Source: Caldifarciminota bacterium UBA2202
GTDB taxonomy: Bacteria > Hydrothermota > 32-111
Reading direction: 5' to 3'
NCBI GenBank assembly: GCA_002327905.1
Contig: DCUY01000086.1
Coordinates: forward strand, 27,371 to 48,882
DNA: 21,512 nt
The position numbers and the translations under genes were made by a program. The notes under the pieces were generated by a model that saw nothing but the letters and a program-made list of their open reading frames with translations, was not told the DNA's origin and did not search any database. Numbering within the stretch: the first letter of the stretch is position 1; every line of letters starts with the position of its first letter. Positions 14,767 to 21,512 of the stretch are shown here, piece after piece.

Positions 14767-16958
14767 GCTACAATAACATAGAAAAGTACTATGAAGAGAA
14801 AAAACATGACAGAGTGCTTAAAGAATTCACACCTATGGCTCAAGAATGCACAGAACAGCACATTCTGCGGCTATTTCTCCGCTCTGCAAATATTATAGGG
14901 AAGAAAGTTTATGACATTGTGAATGAGGAACTGATGAAATCTGATCTTGATTATATGTACAACAGATTCATCCACGAGAAAGAGTTCCCGAAAGCATCGG
15001 GCATAAAGATTTTAAACATGATTCTTTCAAATGACAGGAAAGATATACTTGATGAATTTATTCTAATGTACATGGAGAAATATGAAGAATCTCCGGTCTT
15101 TGAATCTCTTTACGAATATGTAATAAACAATAAAAACAAGGAAATTATAATGGATTATGTCAATTCTGTGGAGGTGTCAAAGGAGAATGTTTATTTCAAT
15201 CTCGTAAAATTGATTTTAAACGGGAAAGACCCTGTGCCGTTTCTCGAGAAATCAGCTTCTCCTGAAATATCAATTGCATCGTATGAACATTTTCTGAAGG
15301 ACCGTGAATTGACATCTGAAACATTCAAGAAATTCGAATCAGGTACAAAATTCAAAAATGAGATGTTTGTTCTTTTTGAAAATGACCTATATAAAATCGA
15401 AAAATTCGAATTTGAATCAAGAATATTTCATCTTAAAGACAAGCTCGGCAGAAAAAAACAGGTTAATTACTCTGTTGTCGCAGAGAAGACCAATCCTATA
15501 GAAAAGGATGATTTTAGGGTATATAAATTCTTTAAGCCTGAAGAGGCGCGGGATATTGAGCCGTGCAGATTGGTCACAATGATATTGAAATATAAAAATT
15601 CAGCTCTTGACAAGACACAGTTGAAGGATGAGCTTGTTTACATTTTCGGAAAAGACGCATCATCATACATTACAAAAAACAAAAAGAATCTTGAGCAGTG
15701 CGAAGCTATTGAAATAATTTATGAAAAGCCGGAGAGATTCATGCTCTCTTTAGAGGAGGGAAATCTCATTTCCAATAAAATCAAGAGGATGAAGACAATT
15801 TCTCAGGTAAAGGAATATCTTTTAATAGCAATGAAGAATAGGGAAATCGAAGAGGATGACAGAGAGAGAATAATCAGCCACATAGAGATGATTAAGGATA
15901 AGCATAAGAATGAAATACTCCACCTTGTGACTGGGGACGATAAGTATGCTGAGGCGGCAGAGCCGGAAGAACTGAAGAATGCAACCTATATGAAATTCAT
16001 ATTTGATGCATTGATGAAAAAATTCGCAAAAGAAAATATAAGTGAAGAGGATTTCGAAATCATTGAAAGACTCGATGTTTCGCACATTGAAAAGATGTAT
16101 CTGTCCTTAAGCAAGGAGAATATAAGGATTTTTACAGAATTCACTCAGAAGGCATTCAGATTGGCAAAAAATCTTAAAATGATTGAATGGTATCTTTCTT
16201 ATCATGTCTCTGAAAGCTTGCAGGAGATGGATCCGGATTATATTCTATTACGGTCAATAATGATATCCAATGATGTATATGCAATGAAGAAGACGGATGA
16301 GTATCTCAATTTCATAAGGAAGTTTCTGTTTGACCCGAAGAAGGAGAAGTTCCTTGAGCTTGTGAAGACCACAAATTATGATACAGGCAAGAGGATTTTC
16401 GACGAATTCATGCGGACTCTGTATCTTAATGACTATCAGAAGGATGAAATAAGAAGGCAGATTTATTCATTCAGGCCTGATTACAGGGATTATAAGATAT
16501 CCGACTTTATGCTCTCATCGCAGAAATCAATTAAAAGGAAGCAGGAAGAGTTCGCAGATATTACAGAGAAGACTCTGCCGAAGCTTTCAAAGACAATTCA
16601 AGAGGCGGCCGCACTGGGTGATTTGAGCGAAAACTCGGAATACAAATTTGCACGCGAACAGTACAGACTGTTTTCATTGAGGGCTGAAGAACTCAAATCC
16701 AAATTATCCAAAGTAGAGCCGATAGATTTTGCTTCAATTAAGGGAGATAAGGTGGAGGCGGGGACTGTTGTGACAATAATAATTAAGAGTGAAAATAGGG
16801 AGAAAACATACAATGTGCTTGGAATCTTTGATGTGGATGTCGATAATGACATAATCTCATACAAATCTCCTTTGGTTCAGAAAATTCTCGGCATGAAGAA
16901 GAATGAAGAGAATGAGGAATATAAAATATTGGACATAAAGAAATTCAAGGAGGACTAA
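14763..16958 (+). CDS. Long GreA-domain transcription elongation factor-like protein
   Basis: The last roughly 140 residues of this 731-aa protein are a GreA/GreB unit. Its coiled coil carries GDLSENSEY, with D620 and E623 matching the acidic tip residues D41/E44 of E. coli GreA that coordinate Mg2+ in the RNA polymerase active site for cleavage of backtracked RNA. A C-terminal FKBP-like part follows (NVLGIFDVDVD, ISYKSPLVQKILG). The first about 590 residues are mainly helical and repeat-like. A middle part (about 195-380: LFENDLYKIEKFEFESRIFHLKD, then DDFRVYKFFKPEEA) resembles the extension of the long GreA proteins of spirochaetes. ATG 14763 is chosen for gagg (14751-14754) and the ATGA overlap with rlmH. 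Confidence 0.9.
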   Translation: MSYNNIEKYYEEKKHDRVLKEFTPMAQECTEQHILRLFLRSANIIGKKVYDIVNEELMKSDLDYMYNRFIHEKEFPKASGIKILNMILSNDRKDILDEFILMYMEKYEESPVFESLYEYVINNKNKEIIMDYVNSVEVSKENVYFNLVKLILNGKDPVPFLEKSASPEISIASYEHFLKDRELTSETFKKFESGTKFKNEMFVLFENDLYKIEKFEFESRIFHLKDKLGRKKQVNYSVVAEKTNPIEKDDFRVYKFFKPEEARDIEPCRLVTMILKYKNSALDKTQLKDELVYIFGKDASSYITKNKKNLEQCEAIEIIYEKPERFMLSLEEGNLISNKIKRMKTISQVKEYLLIAMKNREIEEDDRERIISHIEMIKDKHKNEILHLVTGDDKYAEAAEPEELKNATYMKFIFDALMKKFAKENISEEDFEIIERLDVSHIEKMYLSLSKENIRIFTEFTQKAFRLAKNLKMIEWYLSYHVSESLQEMDPDYILLRSIMISNDVYAMKKTDEYLNFIRKFLFDPKKEKFLELVKTTNYDTGKRIFDEFMRTLYLNDYQKDEIRRQIYSFRPDYRDYKISDFMLSSQKSIKRKQEEFADITEKTLPKLSKTIQEAAALGDLSENSEYKFAREQYRLFSLRAEELKSKLSKVEPIDFASIKGDKVEAGTVVTIIIKSENREKTYNVLGIFDVDVDNDIISYKSPLVQKILGMKKNEENEEYKILDIKKFKED

Positions 16959-18575
16959 ATGAAAAGAATATTTACATTGATGCTTATTATTCAGGCGATT
17001 GCACTGATAGCAGAGACAACTGTGGGTGAAGGAAAATTCATAAAAACTGTTTCAAACGAGGAATCCCTGTTCATTTATAGAAATTCGAATTTCTTTGACA
17101 GAGAGGTCATTTATCCTGAGAAAAACAATTCATTCAAATATAAGATATTGAAGGAGGATACTGTTCTAACTCTTACAACTCCTGCGGATTCTTTGATTGA
17201 AATATATTCGGTCAAAAGAAAGAATGACAAACCCAAGTATCTATATTATGCGGATAATTACGGTTTTTTCAAAATCATGGCAAAGGCGGGTGAAAATTAC
17301 AAAAAGGCATTTGAGTTTGACAAGAAAGATTATTCCGCTTATGGCAGAATGATAGATTTTTACTCGGAAAATATCCCTGATTCACTCGACGGCATAATGG
17401 AGAAATATCTTAATGAAAATCCGGATAATCTCGGAGTGCTCTTTAAGAACTCGAAAGTCAAGAGAGCAATGAATATGGAATACAAAGATTTAATTGAGAG
17501 GGCTTTGCCTCTAAAGGAGGCATCTTCGGATTATTTTGATGTAATTCTGACAGCTCTTTATGAAGTCAATGGTTTGAATGACACTCTCTTAAAAAGCGCG
17601 CTTGATTATGCTGTAGAGAATTTTTACGCATACGATGATTTCATTTTCATAATGTATTACATAATGGATAATTATAATTCTTTAATGTTTGATACGATTA
17701 TGGCAGGCAGACTGTCATACGACCTTTCACAACCGGTTAATGATGAAGTCAAATTCTATATCTCCACTTATTTTATTGATAATAAATATATGGAAAATGA
17801 GGCTCTCTCAAATATGAAAGGACTTATAGGAAGCGAAATTTACCCTGATTACGGAGAATATATTCTCTATTCCATTGCGAAGGTGCATTTAAGCATGAAT
17901 GAGGGTGATTCGGCGTACGCGTATATCACAAAGGCATCAGAGGAATTTAATCCTCAGAGTTATGATTTTCAGAAGATGAAATTTGAAATTGCTGTTTTAA
18001 AGAATGACACGGTAAATGCAATTGACAGCGGAGTGAGGATTTTAACTTATGACAGAAATGACAAAGATGTCTTTGGAAAAGTTGTCGCTCTTTCAAAATC
18101 AAATGCGAAAACAGTGAATAAAAAAATTGATGAATATCTTGACGAGGAGAGTGAAAACAGAGTATTTGAAGATTACACGCTCACTTCTCTTAACGACAAA
18201 GAGAGCAAATTTTCAAAATACAAAAACAAAGTCGTGTTGATTGATTTTTTCGCCACTTGGTGCGGTCCGTGCAAAATGGAGATAAAAGACCTTGTATTGA
18301 TGAAGAAGGAATATTCGAAAGAGAAGAAAATTGCTTTTGTAGCTGTCTCCTCTGAGGATGATGCCGAACTGATAAAGGAGTTTGCAAAAAATATGTCATT
18401 TGATTTTGACATTTACTACAATGGAGGGCCATTGATGAACAGAGAGAGCATAAAGGGAGTCCCCACCATATATCTCATAGACAAGAAGGGCAGAGTGTGC
18501 TATTCCAGAGTGGGTTATTCTGAAGAGAATGACAAATACATTAAAACAAGAATTGATTATCTGCTGAAGAAATAA
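16959..18575 (+). CDS. Exported TlpA-like thioredoxin-fold protein
   Basis: This is a 538-aa secreted or membrane-associated protein. The signal peptide covers residues 1-18 or so. A long helical, TPR-like region (roughly 100-400) follows, and a thioredoxin domain ends the protein (about 410-538). The redox motif is WCGPC (434-438) in LIDFFATWCGPC. The cis-proline is P502 in GVPTIYLID. TlpA/ResA proteins reduce disulfides outside the cytoplasm, for example in cytochrome c maturation, but no such genes are nearby. The substrate is therefore unknown. A large N-terminal domain ahead of a TlpA module is common in FCB-group bacteria. A strong aaggagg (16947-16953) fixes the start directly after the GreA-domain gene's stop. 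Confidence 0.92.
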   Translation: MKRIFTLMLIIQAIALIAETTVGEGKFIKTVSNEESLFIYRNSNFFDREVIYPEKNNSFKYKILKEDTVLTLTTPADSLIEIYSVKRKNDKPKYLYYADNYGFFKIMAKAGENYKKAFEFDKKDYSAYGRMIDFYSENIPDSLDGIMEKYLNENPDNLGVLFKNSKVKRAMNMEYKDLIERALPLKEASSDYFDVILTALYEVNGLNDTLLKSALDYAVENFYAYDDFIFIMYYIMDNYNSLMFDTIMAGRLSYDLSQPVNDEVKFYISTYFIDNKYMENEALSNMKGLIGSEIYPDYGEYILYSIAKVHLSMNEGDSAYAYITKASEEFNPQSYDFQKMKFEIAVLKNDTVNAIDSGVRILTYDRNDKDVFGKVVALSKSNAKTVNKKIDEYLDEESENRVFEDYTLTSLNDKESKFSKYKNKVVLIDFFATWCGPCKMEIKDLVLMKKEYSKEKKIAFVAVSSEDDAELIKEFAKNMSFDFDIYYNGGPLMNRESIKGVPTIYLIDKKGRVCYSRVGYSEENDKYIKTRIDYLLKK

Positions 18576-18576
18576 T

Positions 18577-19089
18577 ATGTATTTTGCTGTAATATTCGTC
18601 GTATTTCTTGCTGTGCTGGTCTTTGTCTCATTCAAGACAAAGGATGCGCAGTCATTTTTATCATTAGCATCATTCATTTCAGGAATAACTCAGATGGTCA
18701 TGCTCTTCGTTCTGTTTCTTGCAATATTTACCGGAGTGAGGAAGAGCGAATTTACCATGAACACATCGGAGATGATTGTCATGTACATGCTTGATTTCGC
18801 GGCGATTTTAATATTTCTCGTTTTGGTATTCATCCGGCTTCGAACCGAAAAAAAACAAATGGACAATATGACAATAGTAAAGGAGCTGGTTCAACTGTTT
18901 CTGCCTGTTCTGATACTGAATCTTTCTATACGGATACTCTCTTCATTCGATTTGGGCGAGCACAATTATGTTTACATACGGCTTGTCAATCAGTATCTTT
19001 ACGCATTGTTTTTCAAACTCATATTCTCATTGTCTGCTTTGTTTCTCGCTAAGACCTTAAACTCCTACGAGAAAGGGAAAGATGAATGA
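18577..19089 (+). CDS. Hypothetical multi-spanning membrane protein
   Basis: I do not recognise this 170-aa protein. About five hydrophobic segments are visible (near residues 2-19, 30-54, 65-88, 100-121 and 142-161). Short basic loops such as FIRLRTEKK suggest the orientation. No catalytic motif is seen. It starts one nt after the TlpA-like gene and overlaps the ABC ATPase gene by 8 nt. It could be an accessory subunit of the transporter or simply share the operon. Confidence 0.85.
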   Translation: MYFAVIFVVFLAVLVFVSFKTKDAQSFLSLASFISGITQMVMLFVLFLAIFTGVRKSEFTMNTSEMIVMYMLDFAAILIFLVLVFIRLRTEKKQMDNMTIVKELVQLFLPVLILNLSIRILSSFDLGEHNYVYIRLVNQYLYALFFKLIFSLSALFLAKTLNSYEKGKDE

Positions 19090-19804
19090 AAACAATGTGG
19101 TGATTTCAAATCTCATTAAAAAGTACGGAAATTTCACAGCTGTTAATGACATTTCATTCTCCTTTGAAAAGGGAGAGGTCTTCGGACTTATAGGTCCGAA
19201 CGGAAGCGGAAAGACAACAACTCTGAGAATTCTTTCCACGCTTCTACAGAAGACATCAGGTGAGATTGAAATATTCGGATTCTATCTTCCGAAAGATGGA
19301 GGAGAGGTGAGGGAGCTGATAAGCTACATACCTGAAGACGCGGGAGTCTATAGAAATCTCACAGGCAGGGAGTATCTTAAATTCATAACAGGGTTTTACA
19401 ATAAAAGAGGCGATGCAGGAAATATGACAGAGCAGGGAATTGAAATATCAAATCTGAAAGAGAGAATCAATGACAAAGTCGACACATACTCAAAAGGAAT
19501 GATACGTCGTCTTCTTATCGCGAGGGCTATTGTGACGAATCCTCAGCTTCTGATACTTGACGAACCGACAAGTGGCCTTGATGTAGTCAATGCAAAGCAG
19601 GTGAGGGAGCTTATTAAATCAGTAAGCGCAAAGGGAGTAGCGGTTCTTCTCTCAAGCCACAATATGCTTGAAGTTGAGTTTTTATGCAGGAGGATTTCTC
19701 TGATAAGCAAAGGAACAATTGTTGAGAGCGGAACGCCTGAGGAATTGAAAAAGAAGCATAATGCGCAGAATATAGAGGATGTCTTCATGGAGGTGGTGAA
19801 ATGA
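19082..19804 (+). CDS. ABC exporter ATP-binding protein (NatA-like)
   Basis: This 240-aa cytoplasmic nucleotide-binding subunit powers an ABC-2 type exporter. Walker A is GPNGSGKTT (38-46). The signature is YSKGM (136-140), a common variant of LSGGQ in this class. Walker B plus the catalytic glutamate is LLILDEP (D160, E161). The D-loop SGLD and the switch histidine in LLSSHNM follow. Together with the next gene, the layout matches the NatAB sodium-export and related drug-export family. The substrate cannot be read from the sequence. The start overlaps the preceding stop by 8 nt, and the stop overlaps the permease ATG by 4 nt. Confidence 0.95.
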   Translation: MNENNVVISNLIKKYGNFTAVNDISFSFEKGEVFGLIGPNGSGKTTTLRILSTLLQKTSGEIEIFGFYLPKDGGEVRELISYIPEDAGVYRNLTGREYLKFITGFYNKRGDAGNMTEQGIEISNLKERINDKVDTYSKGMIRRLLIARAIVTNPQLLILDEPTSGLDVVNAKQVRELIKSVSAKGVAVLLSSHNMLEVEFLCRRISLISKGTIVESGTPEELKKKHNAQNIEDVFMEVVK

Positions 19805-21072
19805 TATTCAGCATAATAAAAAAAGAGATAAAAGAGCTCTTCAATAAATCGGTTCTTATAACATTTATCTTCATAGCCCTCATGTTCGGATTTCTCGGCA
19901 ATGTCTTCAACAGCATGAATGAAGGCATGAAAGAGAAACCGAAGGTGTGCGTTGTAATGAGTGACACAGGCGAACTGGCAATGACTGTAAAATCGAGTTT
20001 TGAATTCGGAGCAGATGTTCTATACTCTGGAGAGAGCAGAGAGGATGCTGAAAAAATATGCAGAGAGAAGAACGGACTTGCAGTGATAGTGATAGAGAGC
20101 GGATTCGATTCCTCAATTTTAAGGAATGAGAAGGGAGCCATTGATATTCTATGGCTTCTTGAGGGAATCGGAGTGACAAATGAAGTCAAGACAACGCTTG
20201 TAACAGGACTCATAAGCGATGCAGAGAACAGAATATCAAAATACATCATATCAAAAAAATATGATCTAAAGAGCGACCTTGTGCTCTCTCCCATAATGCT
20301 TAAAGAGACGACGATAATAAAAAATAAGGTTGTCAAGAATGCTTCTCCAAATCTGATAATGAAAATTGTTCAGTCGCAGACATTTATTGCGCCAGTAATA
20401 ATGATGATGCTTATGATAATGGCAGGCACAAATGTGATTGGCTCTATGGCTCTGGAAAAAGAGAATAAGACTTTGGAGACTCTTCTTACAATGCCTATAA
20501 AAAGGTCGGATATTGTCATAGGCAAACTTGTGGGTGGGGCATCAGTGGGAATACTTACAGCGGCCGTCTATATGCTCGGATTCTCATATTACATGAAATC
20601 CCTCGGTATGTCGGCAATGACCAATATTGCTCCGGCTCTGAAAATTATACCTCTTGACTATCTCTTTGTCGGATTATCATTTCTGACTGCGGTTTTAAGC
20701 GGACTCGCTCTGGCTATGCTTTTTGGAGTATATTCAAGCGACACAAAGAGCGCGCAGGCAATGAGCATGCCTCTTACTCTCCTTGTCATGGTGCCTTATT
20801 TTGTGACTATGATGATGGATGTCGAACTTCTTCCCATTGCGGCGAGAATTGTTCTTTTCTTAATTCCTTTTACGCATCCTATGACCGCCTTGAAGCTGTT
20901 GATGTTCGATAAATACGATATGGTGATTGCAGGAATCATTTATTCCTTCCTTCTCTTCCTGTTTTTTGTTTACCTCAATGTCAGAATATTCAATTCCGAC
21001 AGAATACTGACAGCAGGGACTCCGAAGACAGGCAGAAAGAAAGGCCTTCTCGGGATGTTCAGCAGAAAATAA
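19801..21072 (+). CDS. ABC-2 type exporter permease (NatB-like)
   Basis: This 423-aa membrane subunit pairs with the ATPase just upstream. One N-terminal transmembrane segment (about 17-37) is followed by a roughly 150-residue extracytoplasmic domain. Five or more membrane segments then follow (near 195-217, 240-262, 285-312, 325-350 and 375-397). The coupling sequence LEKENKTLETLLTMPIKRSDIVIGK (about residues 218-242) is the hallmark of this permease family. The short basic C-terminus (GRKKGLLGMFSRK) is cytoplasmic. A ggaggt (19789-19794) inside the ATPase gene drives its start. It is the last intact gene of the run. Confidence 0.94.
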   Translation: MIFSIIKKEIKELFNKSVLITFIFIALMFGFLGNVFNSMNEGMKEKPKVCVVMSDTGELAMTVKSSFEFGADVLYSGESREDAEKICREKNGLAVIVIESGFDSSILRNEKGAIDILWLLEGIGVTNEVKTTLVTGLISDAENRISKYIISKKYDLKSDLVLSPIMLKETTIIKNKVVKNASPNLIMKIVQSQTFIAPVIMMMLMIMAGTNVIGSMALEKENKTLETLLTMPIKRSDIVIGKLVGGASVGILTAAVYMLGFSYYMKSLGMSAMTNIAPALKIIPLDYLFVGLSFLTAVLSGLALAMLFGVYSSDTKSAQAMSMPLTLLVMVPYFVTMMMDVELLPIAARIVLFLIPFTHPMTALKLLMFDKYDMVIAGIIYSFLLFLFFVYLNVRIFNSDRILTAGTPKTGRKKGLLGMFSRK

Positions 21073-21078
21073 CGGTAA

Positions 21079-21106
21079 GTAGAGACAAGGCATGCCTTGT
21101 CTCTAC
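21079..21106. repeat. Perfect 28-nt palindrome (REP/MITE-like)
   Basis: gtagagacaaggca (21079-21092) is followed directly by its exact reverse complement (21093-21106). It begins 6 nt after the permease stop. It would form a long hairpin in RNA or single-stranded DNA. No run of T follows, so it is not a standard intrinsic terminator, although it could still protect or end the message. Palindromes with GTAGAGAC arms are widely scattered in bacterial genomes, to my knowledge. Confidence 0.85.
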
Positions 21107-21115
21107 GGAACAATA

Positions 21116-21128
21116 CCTTGTCTCTACG
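21116..21128 (+). repeat. Second copy of palindrome arm
   Basis: ccttgtctctacg at 21116-21128 repeats 21095-21107 exactly, 21 nt further on. It leads straight into the truncated transposase frame, marking the junction between the repeat and the gene remnant. Confidence 0.8.
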
Positions 21129-21226
21129 CATTTGCATGGCAATCAGGTTTCTATGATAATGTAATCAGAAATGATGTATCATTAAACAAAATTAGGGAAT
21201 ATATATTGAATAATCCTGCGCAATGA
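21128..21226 (+). pseudogene. C-terminal remnant of a second RAYT transposase
   Basis: Reading from 21128 gives FAWQSGFYDN, then VIRNDVSLNKIREYI, then LNNPAQ and a TGA stop. This is the familiar end of the shorter RAYT subgroup, including the catalytic-tyrosine segment (REYI-x-NNP). Everything upstream (the HUH motif and N-terminus) is missing, replaced by the palindrome arm. The fragment belongs to a different RAYT subgroup from the intact gene at 50-943, which has NPVRAG and a long C-terminal extension. It is non-functional as it stands. Confidence 0.8.
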
Positions 21227-21512
21227 GCAAAACAAAAGAGTGGAGAGTTAATGGTTTATAGTTGATAGTATAATGCAAAATGCATAAATATGAAAAAACT
21301 GTGGGCAAGAAAGAATCAAAAATCGTCATTTCGAGCACTGCGAAGCAATCTCTATGCTTCTATACATTTTATTTGTTTAGCACATGGCCCAAGGCACATG
21401 CCGTTCACATCTCGCGGCACGCGGGTGTAGCGTCGGCTCGCACACTTCGCTTTATGGCGTCTTTGTTTCGCCGCAGTAAGCCCAGCGCTCATTCGCACAT
21501 CATCCCCGCCAG
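21227..21512. other. Gene-free tail with REP-like and GC-rich segments
   Basis: I can support no gene here. 21229-21320 is AT-rich and unstructured apart from short self-complementary words (tgcaaaatgca). 21324-21352 is REP-like. From 21381 to the window end the composition changes to about 61% G+C (81 of 132 bases counted by hand). One frame in that part is open to the window edge but has no good start signal. Confidence 0.6.
21324..21352. repeat. REP-like fragment (CGTCATTTCGAGC type)
   Basis: cgtcatttcgagc followed by gcgaagcaatctc resembles one arm of dispersed palindromic repeats common in environmental bacterial genomes. The matching second arm (gagattgcttcg type) is not seen within the window, so this looks like a partial copy. 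Confidence 0.45.

Noticed and set aside
19785..20336. 183-aa minus-strand ORF opposite the ABC permease
   Set aside because: Low-complexity Ser-rich translation, antisense to a convincing permease gene. It is a shadow of the codon pattern.
21079..21106. Rho-independent terminator at the operon end
   Set aside because: The hairpin is strong but is followed by ggaacaatacc rather than a T-run, and its arm is repeated nearby, which fits a REP-like repeat better.
21373..21512. Open frame reading ...WPKAHAVHISRHAG... to the window end
   Set aside because: No start signal or recognisable domain, it runs off the edge, and it lies in a composition-shifted repeat-like segment. Other frames there are also partly open.
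1..21512. CRISPR array or defence island
   Set aside because: No regularly spaced direct repeats, cas genes, nucleases or toxin-antitoxin signatures were found. The repeats present are palindromic and RAYT-related.

Overview
The window reads as a chromosomal piece of an AT-rich, uncultivated-type bacterium. The genes use many AGA/AGG arginine codons and are bacterial throughout (GlyRS of the separate alpha/beta type, tRNA without encoded CCA, GreA-type factor, Sec-type signal peptides). A GreA with a very long N-terminal extension (familiar from spirochaetes), a rhomboid with a small C-terminal extension, a DUF3160 protein, and an inositol-phosphate synthase next to a CDP-alcohol phosphatidyltransferase together suggest a candidate phylum near the FCB group or spirochaetes. 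I cannot name the taxon from sequence alone.

Layout. Positions 1-958 are a REP-associated tyrosine transposase (RAYT, Y1/HUH family) framed by a 24-nt inverted repeat (23/24 matches). The left repeat carries the -35 box of the transposase's probable promoter. A near-consensus sigma-70-type promoter (1010-1038) then drives tRNA-Pro(GGG) at 1057-1132. After only 21 nt, an unbroken plus-strand run of genes begins and continues to 21072.

The gene run is glyQ, glyS, an unrecognised duplicated-domain protein, rsmI, CDP-alcohol phosphatidyltransferase, ino1, tmk, an S41 C-terminal processing protease, a probable 45-aa lipoprotein, a DUF3160 protein, rsmD, coaD, a rhomboid protease, a TIGR01212 radical-SAM protein, rlmH, a long GreA-domain protein, a TlpA-like thioredoxin protein, a multi-TM protein, and an ABC exporter ATPase plus permease. 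Almost every junction overlaps (4, 8, 11, 14 or 32 nt) or is separated by fewer than 25 nt, so this looks like one roughly 20-kb transcription unit or a few nested ones. It mixes translation and rRNA modification (glyQS, rsmI, rsmD, rlmH, tRNA), precursor and cofactor supply (tmk, coaD), inositol-phospholipid synthesis (the phosphatidyltransferase and ino1), and envelope functions (S41 protease, lipoprotein, DUF3160, rhomboid, TlpA-like, ABC exporter).

The end of the window (21073-21512) is a scrap heap of mobile sequence. It holds a perfect 28-nt palindrome, a repeated half-arm, the C-terminal fragment of a second RAYT gene fused to that arm, a REP-like CGTCATTTCGAGC segment, and a GC-rich tail unlike the rest of the window.

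I found no CRISPR array, toxin-antitoxin pair, restriction system or other recognisable defence island. The points most worth a second look are the tRNA-headed operon, the unrecognised duplicated protein after glyS, the unannotated small lipoprotein, the long GreA fusion, and the two RAYT/REP families bracketing the operon.
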